In this document: positions 50,904 to 63,079 of the stretch, one piece after another
How positions within the stretch are numbered: position 1 is the stretch's first letter
How the letters are laid out: each line of letters begins with the position of its first letter
Assembly: GCF_020184175.1 (NCBI RefSeq)
Contig: NC_065532.1
Span: 29,512,001-29,576,000 of the forward strand
Origin: Aphis gossypii
Taxonomy: Eukaryota; Arthropoda; Insecta; Hemiptera; Aphididae
Length of the DNA stretch: 64,000 nucleotides
Direction: 5' to 3'
Made by a program: the position numbers and the translations under genes
Notes under the pieces: model-generated
Database searches by the model: none
What the model saw: only the letters and a program-made list of their open reading frames with translations
Told to the model about the DNA's origin: nothing

Positions 50904-53900
50904 TTAAATTCATTTACTATAGTAGTAAACTAATAGTTCTTAATTTATTATTTTATTTCCACAGGGTTCTAATTACTTACGATTTTATGGATATAACTAC
51001 ATAATAAGACATACTACGATTATGATAATTTTTTACATATAGATACAACATGATATATCATATGTTTCCTGGAAAAATTCAATTATGTTTAATTTTAATG
51101 CATTTTTAATAAGATATTTTCCTTGTTATCATATTATTTAAACGATGCTCAATTTCTGTTAAAAGTTGTATGAACTGTTCCTATTGTTTATTATTTATTA
51201 TACATAAATGGGAAGAAGTATGTAAATATTTTAAATTATTAATTTGATAAAGAAAGTTTATCATTGGTCTTGGAATGTTTAAATATTTATTAAACTAGAA
51301 CTTTACCACCTGATCGCTTCGCACAAATGTAAATAAAATAAATATAAAGATAAGCTGATACAGAAGTTTGATGGGTCACTGTAACAACTACAGAAACGTT
51401 GAATAATGTATACTTAAAAATAATTATAATAATCGATTTCTAAGGTCACTTAAAACTTGTGGAGTACCTTAAAATTGTTTGTTAAAATAACATTTCTAAA
51501 AATTCAAGGTATACCAGAGACTAAAATAATTTAATCTAAACAACTCTTAAATAACACATTTTTTTTTTTTATTTTTCATATATTTTTACTCAGTTACAAT
51601 AAATCTATTCTGTATTAATGTATATGACAACTAAATATGACACTAAAAAAAAAATTTTACATATTTTATTTTTGATACAGTTCTAGTCAGTTATAATATG
51701 TAGCTGGGATTTTAATGGCCTACATAATTACAAAAATTTAAAAAAAAAGATGTTTAAATATTAATACTTCAATTTAGTAGGAATGCAATTAATTTGGGAA
51801 ATGTATTGTTCTATTTATAATTAATAACTTATTATATAATTCACATTTGTTTTTATCATGCTATTGAAAGTGCGGTAAAAAACAACGGAAAATGACTAAA
51901 AAGTTGAATTTGTAAACAAGAATTTTTTCTTTATATTTTAAGCAAACAATCTGCAATTAATTATTATAATAAGCATTCGGGTATAATACATTATGACTTG
52001 GACACACATAAAAAATGCAGTCACTCAATGGTGACACTTAATAAGATTTGACTATAGGATTGATTATAATTTAGAATAATTGAGATTTAAAGAAGATTTA
52101 AGTCTGTACATCATTTTCTCTTTAGCCTGTAAGGAGGATTACCAGGAATAGTGTCAGAACCAAAAACAGATATTAGTGGATTTGAGTGATTTGTCAATTG
52201 AGAGGGGAATCATTTATATAGGATTTTGGCAGTTTTTTCTATTGTATTTATTTTTAAATCTTTATGTAGGGTGTGGTTAGAGACATAGAATGGTGAATTT
52301 GTGATCATATAAAGAGTTATATCTTAGAAGGTTTGAATTATATTTATATTTGATTTATTGGTATGTCAAATATTCACAGTAAAAATGTTGACTAAAATAT
52401 TAAGAATTACATTAAAAAAAGGTTATTCTATCTAAATTCCAGGTCTATTTGTAATATTTTATTATCATGAGACTTAGTATTCGTACAATTAGTATACGAG
52501 GGTACGGTCTCGTAGTTAGTATACTATTTAGAAATATATAAATATTTTAGTTTATTAAACGTATTATCCACACAATACATTATATTTAGTACATATGTAA
52601 ATTATTTAAATTTAAAAATAAATATTTAATTATTAACTCAAGTGAAGATATTGCATATGTTCTATAATTATACTATAGACAACAACAATATATACGAGTA
52701 TATAATATATTTTTACAATTATTAGAAACCCCTGATGAAATATCAACCAATAGACTAAACTACTATGTATACTGTATAGTTTTAAAGACTAATTTATTTA
52801 AATACTTGTTCATAATTATATTTTGGTAAGTAGATACAATATTTTTCGATTGTTTATATTGACTGGTATATATATACCATTACAAATTACAAATTTTATT
52901 ATATTTATATTTCACATGATAGTCTATTCGTTATTTAAATTCTTAACGTTACTAATCTTACATTATATTAGTTAATTATATCTAATTTTAAACTTCATGA
53001 TATTTCAAAAAATCAATAAAAAAAAAGAAAAAAATATAAATTGTTATTATACCAATGTATTGGTGTTATAATTATTATAATTATACTAATATTGTTTAAC
53101 AAATTATGATAGGTACATATAATATGTTTTCATACCACGTGTGTACTAATATTGCATAACTATAGCGCCCTATTGAAATTTTATGAAAACGTAAACAAAA
53201 TATTATTACAATAAAATGTTAAAAGTGGGTCATCATATTTTTTGATATTTTTTAGTTAAAAGGATAGCTGGAGTTAGGTTTATAGTACATTAGATATTTA
53301 ATATTATTTTATGACGTATGATTATATTGTAATATAATATGCATTAAATATTTTATATGATACACATTATTTACAGCTAATAATTTATGTCATAAAATAT
53401 AATTTACAAAATATGTAAACCAGCGATATTTGTTTTATGTAAATATTTTTTATATGTACTTACAGTTAATCATTTCAATTAAATTATAGTATTAGTGTTT
53501 AATATTAAAACAAATGAAAAACTTCAAAAAATAAGAATAATATATATATATATATATATATACATAGTATTTAGATATAGTACATATTATATTAGTATTT
53601 GATTAATGATTATTATTTTTATGAATACATTGCAAAAATTATGTTTTATGAATTCCTTAAGATATATATATATGTCGTACGTATAATTACATACATTTCT
53701 TATGTATACCTACTATTTTATTATTCGTATTTATATGGCAAACTGTTCAGTAAATATATATTATTATCAAGTTATTGTCAGTTTAAGGAAACATATTTTG
53801 TTCTCAGTTTTATTGCCCTCAAAAACTACATTTGCTTGATGTATTGAATGCTGTCCTTCGTCTCAAATCTCTGATTAAATTGTCAAAATTATTTAGTTTG

Positions 53901-55229
53901 TTTAACTCTCAAAGCCACGTGTTCCATATTAGACATTTTAATCCTTCAATAAAAATCAATTTTTTTTCATTTTTGGAAAACTTATATGATCATAAAAATT
54001 ACAATATAACGTTGTTATATGACATTATTCTTACAATTATCACAGGAAATTCGATATTTATCATTGAGTTATTTTGAAATTCAACTAGTGTATTTATTTT
54101 AACCGACCTTGATGCATTTTTTAACGTACAATAAACAAAATATTTCAATAAATGTATGTATATACTGTATTTATAAAAGAAAAAAAAATAATCTAATCGG
54201 TCTGTCTTAGCCATTACAGCAATGTAATCGATTTTTACGTTCAATGCGTACTTAAAAACATTCACCATTTGTAATCGAGTTTGACCATTTTTGTCCCATA
54301 CAATTGTTGTTTTAAACGTGACAGACACACAAATCGGTTATTTATTGATCAATGATAAAATATGTCATCGTCAGTTAATTGTTCAGCAATAAAATATCTA
54401 TCCCATCAAAATATGAGTATATGTCCGTTTTATATTGTTGCCAATAAATTTGACATATTTTTGCTCCTAATACACATTACACATCATTTATATTAAAAAG
54501 TGTATTATGTAAATTATTGATGAAACAATGTGGATTTTATTAAAAAGTTTATATTTTTTTAGGTTTCTACATAGTAAAACATCTTACAACAATGTTAAAT
54601 GAAACATAAATAACATCATATAAAACAATTTAAATAATCTAAATATCTGACTCTATTTTAATTATTAATTATAATATATTTGATTATTATTAATTAATTA
54701 AATATAAATGTAAAACAATTAATTATAATTAATGATGGAACAGCCTATTAAAATATATTGTATTATAATAATTCTAGAAAACATATTATATTTTATTGTT
54801 TAATTATATATTTTAGACAATTTAACAAATAATTGTCAACGATTCATCAATCTACAGAAATTTATTGTAAACTCTATAAAATAGTATAGAATATAAATAA
54901 GGTGTAAGTATGTTATTATAAGTTATAAAATCTGTTTCTTACCCATATTTTCCATTAAATTAAAATATTATAACAGCATCATTATTATTTATAATCATAA
55001 CAATAATATTATTATCATTGCCATCGAATACAAAATAAAAGTTTATGAGAAATATATATTAATTAAAAATTACATTATTTTTCTTAAATTCATACGTTTT
55101 ACATTGTAATTGTTCTCATAAAATCTTAAATGTGTGTATTAGCTAGAAGACATTTTACAACCTTAAAATAAAATACCTATATTTTTGTTAAATTAAATGA
55201 TTTATGTTACTTTATGGTTCATCATTAAT
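50904..55229. other. AT-rich spacer with minor repeats
   Basis: It holds a decayed retroelement-like patch near 51295-51330 (ACCTGATCGCTTCGCA), a TA microsatellite at 53541-53562, and three low-complexity frames (53599-54328, both strands) that overlap each other. No gene is supported. Confidence 0.5.
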
Positions 55230-55364
55230 TTAAATAGAGTTTAAACATTTAATATACGCGGCTATAACATATTGTTTTGTTTCGGAAGCGTCTTCTTGGA
55301 ATACATGTTCAATTCTATGACCGTGAAATCCCTTAATATATATTTCAATTATACTGAAATTGTA
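55230..55364 (-). CDS. Unrecognised short coding-like stretch
   Basis: The minus-strand frame is open for 44 codons ending in TAA. It reads G-F-H-G-H-R-I-E-H-V-F-Q-E-D-A-S-E-T-K-Q and then Y-V-I-A-A-Y-I-K-C-L. It follows an acceptor-like CAATTTCAG on that strand. Amino-acid use is balanced, unlike chance frames here. I do not recognise the family. It lies about 100 bp downstream (on the minus strand) of the piggyBac-like relic and a GTAGTG donor would join them in frame, but a common origin is not shown. Confidence 0.25.
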   Translation of the reverse strand, partial: YNFSIIEIYIKGFHGHRIEHVFQEDASETKQYVIAAYIKCLNSI

Positions 55365-55462
55365 TTATTTGATGCGTTATGTTACTTTAGAAGAAAGATA
55401 AAATCTCGACGTAAATGTTAAATTAATTTTAAACACCTACACACACTATACAGTATACACTA

Positions 55463-55543
55463 CCTACCTTTGTACGATGAAAATCCTATCAGACTTGGTT
55501 TACTGCAAAGATAAGACTTCAAACTAGATTTACCGCGTTTATA
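55463..55543 (-). pseudogene. piggyBac-like transposase relic
   Basis: The frame is 27 codons: Y-K-R-G-K-S-S-L-K-S-Y-L-C-S-K-P, then S-L-I-G-F. It matches the signature of piggyBac-family transposases, F-K-G-R-S-S-L-K-Q-Y-x-P-x-K-P-x-K-x-G-F. Stops bound it on both sides, and the catalytic aspartates elsewhere in the protein are not present. This is a small fragment of a dead element. Confidence 0.4.
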
Positions 55544-58094
55544 TCAAGATGAGACTGCATTGTTCATAAAACGTATTATGTCATGTATCGTATCTTACAT
55601 AACATTATGATATTAGTATGCATCAGTATAATAATATCATACATGTAACACATCGACCAACTTAAAGACAACATCGCGTGTATTCGTTTTTATTGCTACA
55701 ATCCAAAGTTATTATGTGATCCAGTAAATACTAAACTTAAAAGCAATAAGAGAGAGTATCATTATGTTTTCATCTATGAGAGTTAATCTTAAACAGCGAT
55801 TTGGGTGTTAGTAGGTCAGAACAAATTGTTGGGTTTTCAAAAGTAATTTACTGTAGTGCGTAGATGTTTTAATATATTTTTAAAGAGTTTCTGCTATAGC
55901 GGTGGGGCCTTAAAAGTTGCCAAAAATCAGAACTCTTTGAGTATTCTCATATTTACTCGGGTAGTAGAATGTTGATTCGAAAAACACAACGAGCAACTGT
56001 ATAGTCTTATATTCTTATGTGAACACTTGGCGAGTATAATCATCCGAGCCTGTTTTTATCCATTGCCGATATTACCATCTAGGAATGACTACAAAGATTT
56101 AGTCTATTTTAAATGAGATTTGTGTTTAATACGTGATCGGGATAAACGATAACTGAAATTGAGCTTCAATGCATGAAAGAAGCATGTATATATATATATA
56201 TATATATGTATACATTTTAATGTATGAGTGGAGTGTGTGGTTTGAGAGCTAGCGTGAGATTAAACTTCTAGAGTCAATGTTTAATAAAATAGCAAAAAGC
56301 ACTTGGTTGAATATATGAGTCAGTGAGTATTTCAACCACGTTTCATTATTGTTCTCGGCTATTTTTCATTCGAGTTGTTGTTGGTTTGAGTATACTTAAG
56401 CTCGATGGAAAAAAATCACTAGGCATTTTTTATCATTATCATAAAACATATTACAGTCAACACAACTCGTTTCCACTGAAGATTATTAACGAACTTCAGT
56501 TCAAAATTACTTATATAATTGAAACTTATTTATATAATTAAATTAAAAAATAATAATGTTATACATCCGATCACTTTGCTATAACATTACTATGCATTAA
56601 ACGAATAACTGATGTAATGCATTAATTTTCATGGTAGATAAGTGATTTAAATAAATATTTTAAGCTCAGAACATTATTAACTGAAAAATGTCACATTTAA
56701 AATAAACATAAATTGATTTAATAAATTTGAATGAATATTTATTTAGTAAATTCAGAAACCCAAAATGATTCTTAAACTTATATAGATGATGTTATAGGTT
56801 TTTATTATTCTATAATTTGTATTATTTTATTATTGAGAACATTGTATATTGATGATATTGCAATAAACAATATAAATTAAACGTTTAATTACATAATTTG
56901 TTTGATAATCATAAATCACAATTACTATGTAAATTATAAAAACATATATTACCTATATAAATAGTTTTCTAAAAATATCACATTTTTTTAAGTAAAATTA
57001 AATAATTTATAATTTCAGGATATTTTTTGATTGAATTCTAAAATAATTACTTAGTGTGGAAACTGTGAAAACTAATTGATTTGTGAAATAGCCACATACA
57101 ATATTGTAACATTAAAAATTATGCACAAACAAAAAGATAAAAACATAAGCAAACTAGAACATGTGAATTGTATTTAAAGACTAAATATATAGGTATATTA
57201 ATAGTATTTAACTATCATATATATAAATCATTAATTAAATTAAAATGCTATGGCTTATAATAATATGTGAATTCACATAACATATTACATTATAATTAAA
57301 TAGGTACTATTAAGAAGTATTGGACCTTATCCAATATTTGATCAATTTAAGTTATTTAAAAAAAAAAATGATGTAAGTTGACTTGAAAATTATTTTTCAA
57401 AACTAGTATAAAAATAATCTTAAGTTGATTTGCCAGTTAAAAGTTTATGATTTGTTTTTCATAACTTTTTTTATTATTAAAATCAGTAACCCACATTATT
57501 GGAAAAAAAAAAAAATTAAAACATGATATTTGTACTTTTTTTTTAAATTTATATTTTATAATAATTACTTTAAAATTTAAATAATATAATAAAGAAAAAA
57601 ATATTTTTTTATACAACCTATAGTACTTTTAGAGATAGTACTATCATACAATAAAAATTTGTAAATGTAAAAAATATGAAAATATCATACATATATATAT
57701 TATATATAATTTTAAAATTGATATAAAATAATATTTGTTTAATATGATAATTAATCAATTAATTCTTTTATTCACATTATTGTAAGGTTTAAAAATAGGA
57801 ATGTGTATATAATACTTAACTATGTATAACATTGTTTTAATTTATTATTTCAAGTAGGTATTATTAACGATAACTATGCTGTTATAATTTTGATTGACAT
57901 CATACAAATTAAAGTTTTTCAAGTCTTACGTAGACTATTGTTCGCAACAAATTTAATTGCTTGTATTTTTAATTTATAATATAAAAAACAACTACCAGAA
58001 ATTTGACTGCTATAAACTTGTTTAAGTTGGGTGTTTAATTATAATAGCTAAATTTCTTTTAATTTTTTACACTTACATAATATAATACATTTTT
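55544..58094. other. AT-rich spacer
   Basis: No gene recognised. The patch at 55860-56120 is more GC-balanced without an interpretable frame. TA repeats lie at about 56187-56206. The 72-codon frame at 56323-56541 has no domain. Confidence 0.5.
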
Positions 58095-58700
58095 TTGTCA
58101 TAAAAGAGACGTTGATATAGGTTTGATTTTACAATGATTTGACTTTTTCTGTCTGTTATTATCTTCTAATGTAGTGTAAATGCTTTAATTTTCAATTTAG
58201 TGGTTTCTGGTATAAAATTAGATTCAGTTAGTATTTAAGGGTACAAGAGTAAAAAAATGCACAGTACTTTTCAAAGTAATCTGGTAAAAAAAAAAAACGA
58301 TAAATTAAGCAAAATCAGTAGATATTTTTTTTATGCTATTATATTCAAAAGCAAATAAAGACTGATAATTGAAATGTTCACCATAGATTTACTTAATCAT
58401 TTACATATTTATTTTGTAGGTAAAAAAATTCTAAAAAAATCTTTTTTTACATATTAGATTTGAAAATTGTATGCAAAAATAGTTTTTCTAACTATAACAA
58501 CAAAAACAACTTTACCAAAAAGTCACAAATATTTTATGAACGTTTGCACAATATTGAATATTCATCGGTATTATAATTATATATAATTTATTTTGATATA
58601 AATTTGAAAAAAAAAATAATTTTAGATACTTAAAATTGTCACCCAATATGCATGTTGTAATTTAATATACATGGAATAATTTTTAAAACATTTTGATTCT
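58095..58700. repeat. Diverged copy of the interspersed repeat
   Basis: Landmarks are in the same order as the 58729 copy: GATTTTACAATGATTTGA, TTTTTCTGTCTGT, ATGCTTTAATTTTCAA, GTGGTTTC, then TTGAAATGTTCACC. It is older and more decayed than its neighbour. Confidence 0.45.
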
Positions 58701-58728
58701 GTTTAAATTATTTATAAAAATTGAAATT

Positions 58729-59190
58729 TCTGAACGAAGTGATGAATGTATTGATTTTACAATGATAATATGTGTTATTTTTTTTTTGTGTCTGTGTATT
58801 CCATAACTTGTTGAAATAATGCTTCAATTTAAAACTTCAGGGGTGGTTTCCGATAACAAAGTGAATATCTTTAGTGCATTATAAAGGACAAAAGTAAGAA
58901 GTTTAGAATTGTTTTCAAAAAAAAAACGGGAAAAACAACAAAAAAGTGACAGAAAAACGGGAATTTTTACGCAAAACCAGTTTTTGATAAAATCGATTTT
59001 TTTAAATTGTTTTAACCCAAATTAATCACTGTATACTTGAAATGTTCACCAAATGTTTATATTAGTGTATCTATATGCAGTTAAACTTTAAAAATATATT
59101 GTCTTTATTGAGTTATTTATAAACGACTGAAATTTTCGATTTTTCTAAGTATTTTTTTTTGATGTGTTGATAACATTTTTTTTGGATTTA
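58729..59190. repeat. Interspersed repeat copy, 5' part
   Basis: It begins TTCTGAACGAAGTGATGAAT, identical to the start at 32689. It runs in parallel through GGGGTGGTTTCCGA and the ACCAGTTTTTGA block to GTGTTGATAACATTTTTTTT, then breaks into unrelated AT-rich sequence. Confidence 0.65.
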
Positions 59191-59754
59191 AAGCATGTTT
59201 TTTTTATATAGATAAATGAGATAGAAATCTAATTTTTATATATAAATCTAAATTCTTTTCACATCATTCTAATTTTAAGTAAATTAATGTATTTTGGCTT
59301 TATTTATGTAAATGTTATTTTTTGCTTTTTATTGTTTTTTTTTTTTTTTTAAACTATTTCAGCTGTAGATTTGTATGTATTTATTATGCCATAGTATTAA
59401 TAATAAAAAAAAATAATTAATGAGAAATTTAAATACCCAAAATGTGGGTTTTGGATTATTATTGTTTTCGTCATTGACTTGTTATTAAATATATTACAAG
59501 TTTAAATTATAGCCTGCAGTACATTATACGGTCAGTATGCCTACAAAATCGATATCGATAATTTCAAAATTTAAGATTTAGTGTTGTAATTTTAAGCGTC
59601 TGGTATGAAATATGCACTAATCACTTCAGTGGATGTAGAGAGTTTCTTTTTTATAAATAAAAATATTCTGTCGAACAATAGAGTCAGATTCACTTCTGCA
59701 AATCTAGAGAAATACAAGGTAAATATTCCTTTTTTAAATTTTTTTATTAATTTT

Positions 59755-60700
59755 TATAACTAGTTAATTTTTGGTTAAAAACCAGTTTCCAAAATCAATT
59801 TTTTATACAGCTATAGATACTTGAAATTTTAACTTAATGTGTATATTAGTGTTATCTATACATAGTTAAATTTTTAAAATATTTTGACATTTTGTGAGCT
59901 ATTTATAGACAACTGAAATTTTAAATATATTTTTTTTTAAATGTCGATAATAAAAATTGAATACAATGTTTCTTAAAGTTGTTCTTATTTCAGTTTAAGA
60001 AAATCAAAAATTGTTAATCACAATTTTGTTTTTATTAGCGTTTAAATTTCAAATATTTACTAGATTATTAAAATATCTCGTCGAGATATGTTAAAATATC
60101 GAAAATTTGATAGTCATTTTATAGTTAAAAAATCAGAAAAATGTTTGTATTTATATTTAAGGTCAAAAAATCCAACACTTAGTTATCCATAGGTTTTCTT
60201 TCAAATAGCTATAGAAAAACTCATTATGAGTGTTTAAATTTAAAATTTTTACGAAATTGCGTAACGATAACAATTTACCCTCAAACGATTTTCAATATTT
60301 ATTATTAATAAAAAAGTATGTGTCGTAGATATTTCAAAATTTCACCAGTTATTTAGAATGGCATTTTCTTAAAATAATTTATTTTTCAAAATATTTTGCT
60401 TATTTTAAGGTTATTTATAGACATTTGAAAAATTAATTTTTAATTAGTTTTTTTTTATTAATATTGATAAAAATTTTTTGGACGAGTCAAAATACTTGAA
60501 AATGTAATACAAAGTTCTCCATAACTTATTCTTATTGTGATTAAAAAATTATAAGAATACACGGGCACAATTTTTTTTATTAGCGTTTGAACTGTTTGAA
60601 GTGCTAATATTGACGAAAATTCGTCAAAATCATGAATATCTGCAAATTGTTTTATAGTTAAACAAGTATAAAAATGTATATGTGCCTATATTATATATTT
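59755..60700. repeat. Interspersed repeat copy, middle part
   Basis: It starts within the AACCAGTTTCCAAAATC block, so it re-covers about 200 bp already present in 58981-59190. It continues collinear with 32940-33900 (GTGAGCTATTTATAGACAAC, CTCAAACGATTTTCAA, GAGTCAAAATACTTGAAAA). Both ends are missing. The overlap shows that this is a separate copy, not the continuation of the 58729 copy. Confidence 0.6.
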
Positions 60701-61422
60701 TTTTTATATGCAATGACATTTTCAGAATTTATTGATTCGTTTTAAGATATTTCTTTGAACCTATCCACATTTTTTTAATGGTAAGGTGATACTGACTCAA
60801 AAGTTAATAACAATAGATATCGTATAAATATACATAATTATAATAATTAAAAATATAAACATTTATAAATATAATGTTTTCGGAAAAAATATCACATCTA
60901 TATTATATTAACCTACTCCACAACCATCGTACAGTACACAAATATCCACTGACCTACCTTTTTAATGCACTATAAACATTTTATTAGATAACTAATTTAT
61001 TATTATTTCATTAGATTAATTATATTTTATTTATATATTGTCAATAATTATAAAGAGTGTTATTTAAATGAGATTGCCAATCTATTAAAATGAATTTCAA
61101 CACACCCAATATTACATACTGTAAAATATTAATTAAATCTTAATTTAATTTAAGATAGATACATTAAGTAGGTAGGTATGCAATATGCTTATATGCTCCT
61201 AAAGTGTGTTACTGCACTTTGATTTTTGTTTTAGGTGTTATTATAATAAAATTATATAATATAATTTAGTATAGTTAAAGCAGGTAGAAATGTTCTTGAT
61301 GCTTTCTTTGAAATAAGTTCTGTATTATTATTAAAGTTCCTTGTTTATACTCTTAGTGTAAGGTCAAATTTGTTCGATTTAGTTAAAAATATGTGATTTG
61401 CGTCTCACTTTTACTTTTCTAG
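60701..61422. other. AT-rich spacer
   Basis: Nothing recognised apart from short AT tracts. Confidence 0.5.
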
Positions 61423-61502
61423 CATGTGAATGTCGTCCTCATATAGCTGATTTAACTTATTACGGTTACCCAAAAGACATCATGAAGGAGTTGGCCATAT
61501 AG
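61423..61502 (+). CDS. Possible short terminal exon
   Basis: After a strong pyrimidine tract and acceptor (CTCACTTTTACTTTTCTAG), the frame reads C-E-C-R-P-H-I-A-D-L-T-Y-Y-G-Y-P-K-D-I-M, then K-E-L-A-I and TAG. Composition is coding-like. No family is recognised and no upstream partner exon was found. Confidence 0.22.
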
Positions 61503-62746
61503 TCATCAAAAAATTTGATTTTAAATTTGTAGTCGCATTTATCATTATATTACTTGTTATGTTACATTAATTAACCATGTTAATTATTTATATACTGGTA
61601 AATTATTTATGTTACTATAAATATTTGATGCATATTGATTGGTCATATAAAAAAAAATGTATTTAAGTTGATCTATTATATTAAAACTATTTTCGTATTT
61701 AAAATAAGACTTAAATGATTTAAGACAACAGCTCCAACGCTATACATCATATTTTAAAAGTTTATGAAATCGAAACATAAAACCGTCAATTATAGTTATT
61801 TTCTTATTTTTCTCACTTACTGAAAAATCCATTTTAAAAATCAAATTACAAAATCAAGTTATATTATAAAACGCTTATATACATACACTTAAAATAATGA
61901 GTTAGATTAATGACTGAAAAACTAAATCATATACGATAGTAATTGTATAGGCGTAATCTTGGGCATATTAAATTTATACATAATAATATATTATGTGCCT
62001 ATTAATCTGATTAATCAAATGATGGTAAGAGCCAAATTTCGATAGAAATCCTGGGGACACAATTCACCTAGCTTATTTCCCCGGATGTAATTCGCCGAAC
62101 TTGATTTTTATCGGTATTCCCAAGAGCTGGATTTTAAAGTTAAAATTGATTTTATTAATGTAACGTTAAAGGTTTGGTTTTTACTTCTGTATGTTTATTT
62201 TTAATTAAAATAGTTTTAATTATGTGTTGTTGGATACAGGATACTTGTACTGTATTTTAGTTTGAGTTTTAGGTTTTTCAGCTAATGTCATAAAATATGA
62301 ATTGCTCTTCAAAATATAGCTACTACAATTGTTTGATCTCAATATTTACCGAAAATAGTCCGTGAACAGAATTTAAAGAAATATTAGGAAATTATTTTTA
62401 ACCGATTACTATATTTAATTAAAATAATTTTAAAAACTAATTGGATGTTTGATTGGATAAATAAATTTAAACGATGCACCAGGCTTTGATGGGATCCACT
62501 TTGAATGAATATTTTTTATTATTTATGGTAATAACGTACTTGTATTTGTATAGTAAATATTTATTATAAGTATTGTGGGCACAAAAGGTGAGATTTTAAT
62601 TAACGATCCGTGTGATCGATAAATTCTAAAATGTCATCGTAATAAGAAGCAGTTATATACATACAGCTCATGGAAAATGGGTAGTTCTGATAAGAGGTAT
62701 TTCAAATTGTGATTGTACGACCTTAGATCTCGAGAAAATCACTGTT
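61503..62746. other. Spacer
   Basis: AT-rich, with a GC-balanced patch at 62045-62130 (CACCTAGCTTATTTCCCCGG) that may be an old insertion. No gene is recognised. Confidence 0.45.
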
Positions 62747-63079
62747 TTAATACCCTTTGGTAATAGGCTGAACGGCCTCAAAAACCAGATTGATGTTACC
62801 GGCAGTCACTAGATCGTGGAGTACTTGTTTGATTCTCTGGTCACTGTCACTGCTTTTTTTAGTTTGTTTAAGTCATGTGGAACGATTGTTATTTTCCTAT
62901 ATAAATGCCGATGTCGGTTGACAGATCACCATATACACGTGAACGCTTGCTAAATCATGGGTAACTGATGCTGAACTGTCGCTCTCACGGAAAGCATTGA
63001 GTAGCTCGTCGTGTTTATACTGGTTGCTGTTTATCTTCTGTCTTAAATATTTTGTTGTTGATGTATTAAGTTGAATGCC
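62747..63079 (-). pseudogene. Unidentified coding relic with two in-frame stops
   Basis: One minus-strand frame stays open from 63079 to 62747 except for two stops. Its parts look protein-like: Y-K-H-D-E-L-L-N-A-F-R-E-S-D-S-S-A-S-V-T, then H-D-L-A-S-V-H-V-Y-M, and after the stops D-Q-R-I-K-Q-V-L-H-D-L-V-T-A-G-N-I-N-L-V, then F-E-A-V-Q-P-I-T-K-G-Y. The region is markedly richer in G and C than its flanks. I do not recognise the family. Keeping one frame through two stops suggests a decayed gene or retrocopy. Confidence 0.3.

Noticed and set aside
53599..54328. Three frames of 81-109 codons on both strands
   Set aside because: They overlap each other and have composition identical to the surrounding AT-rich spacer.
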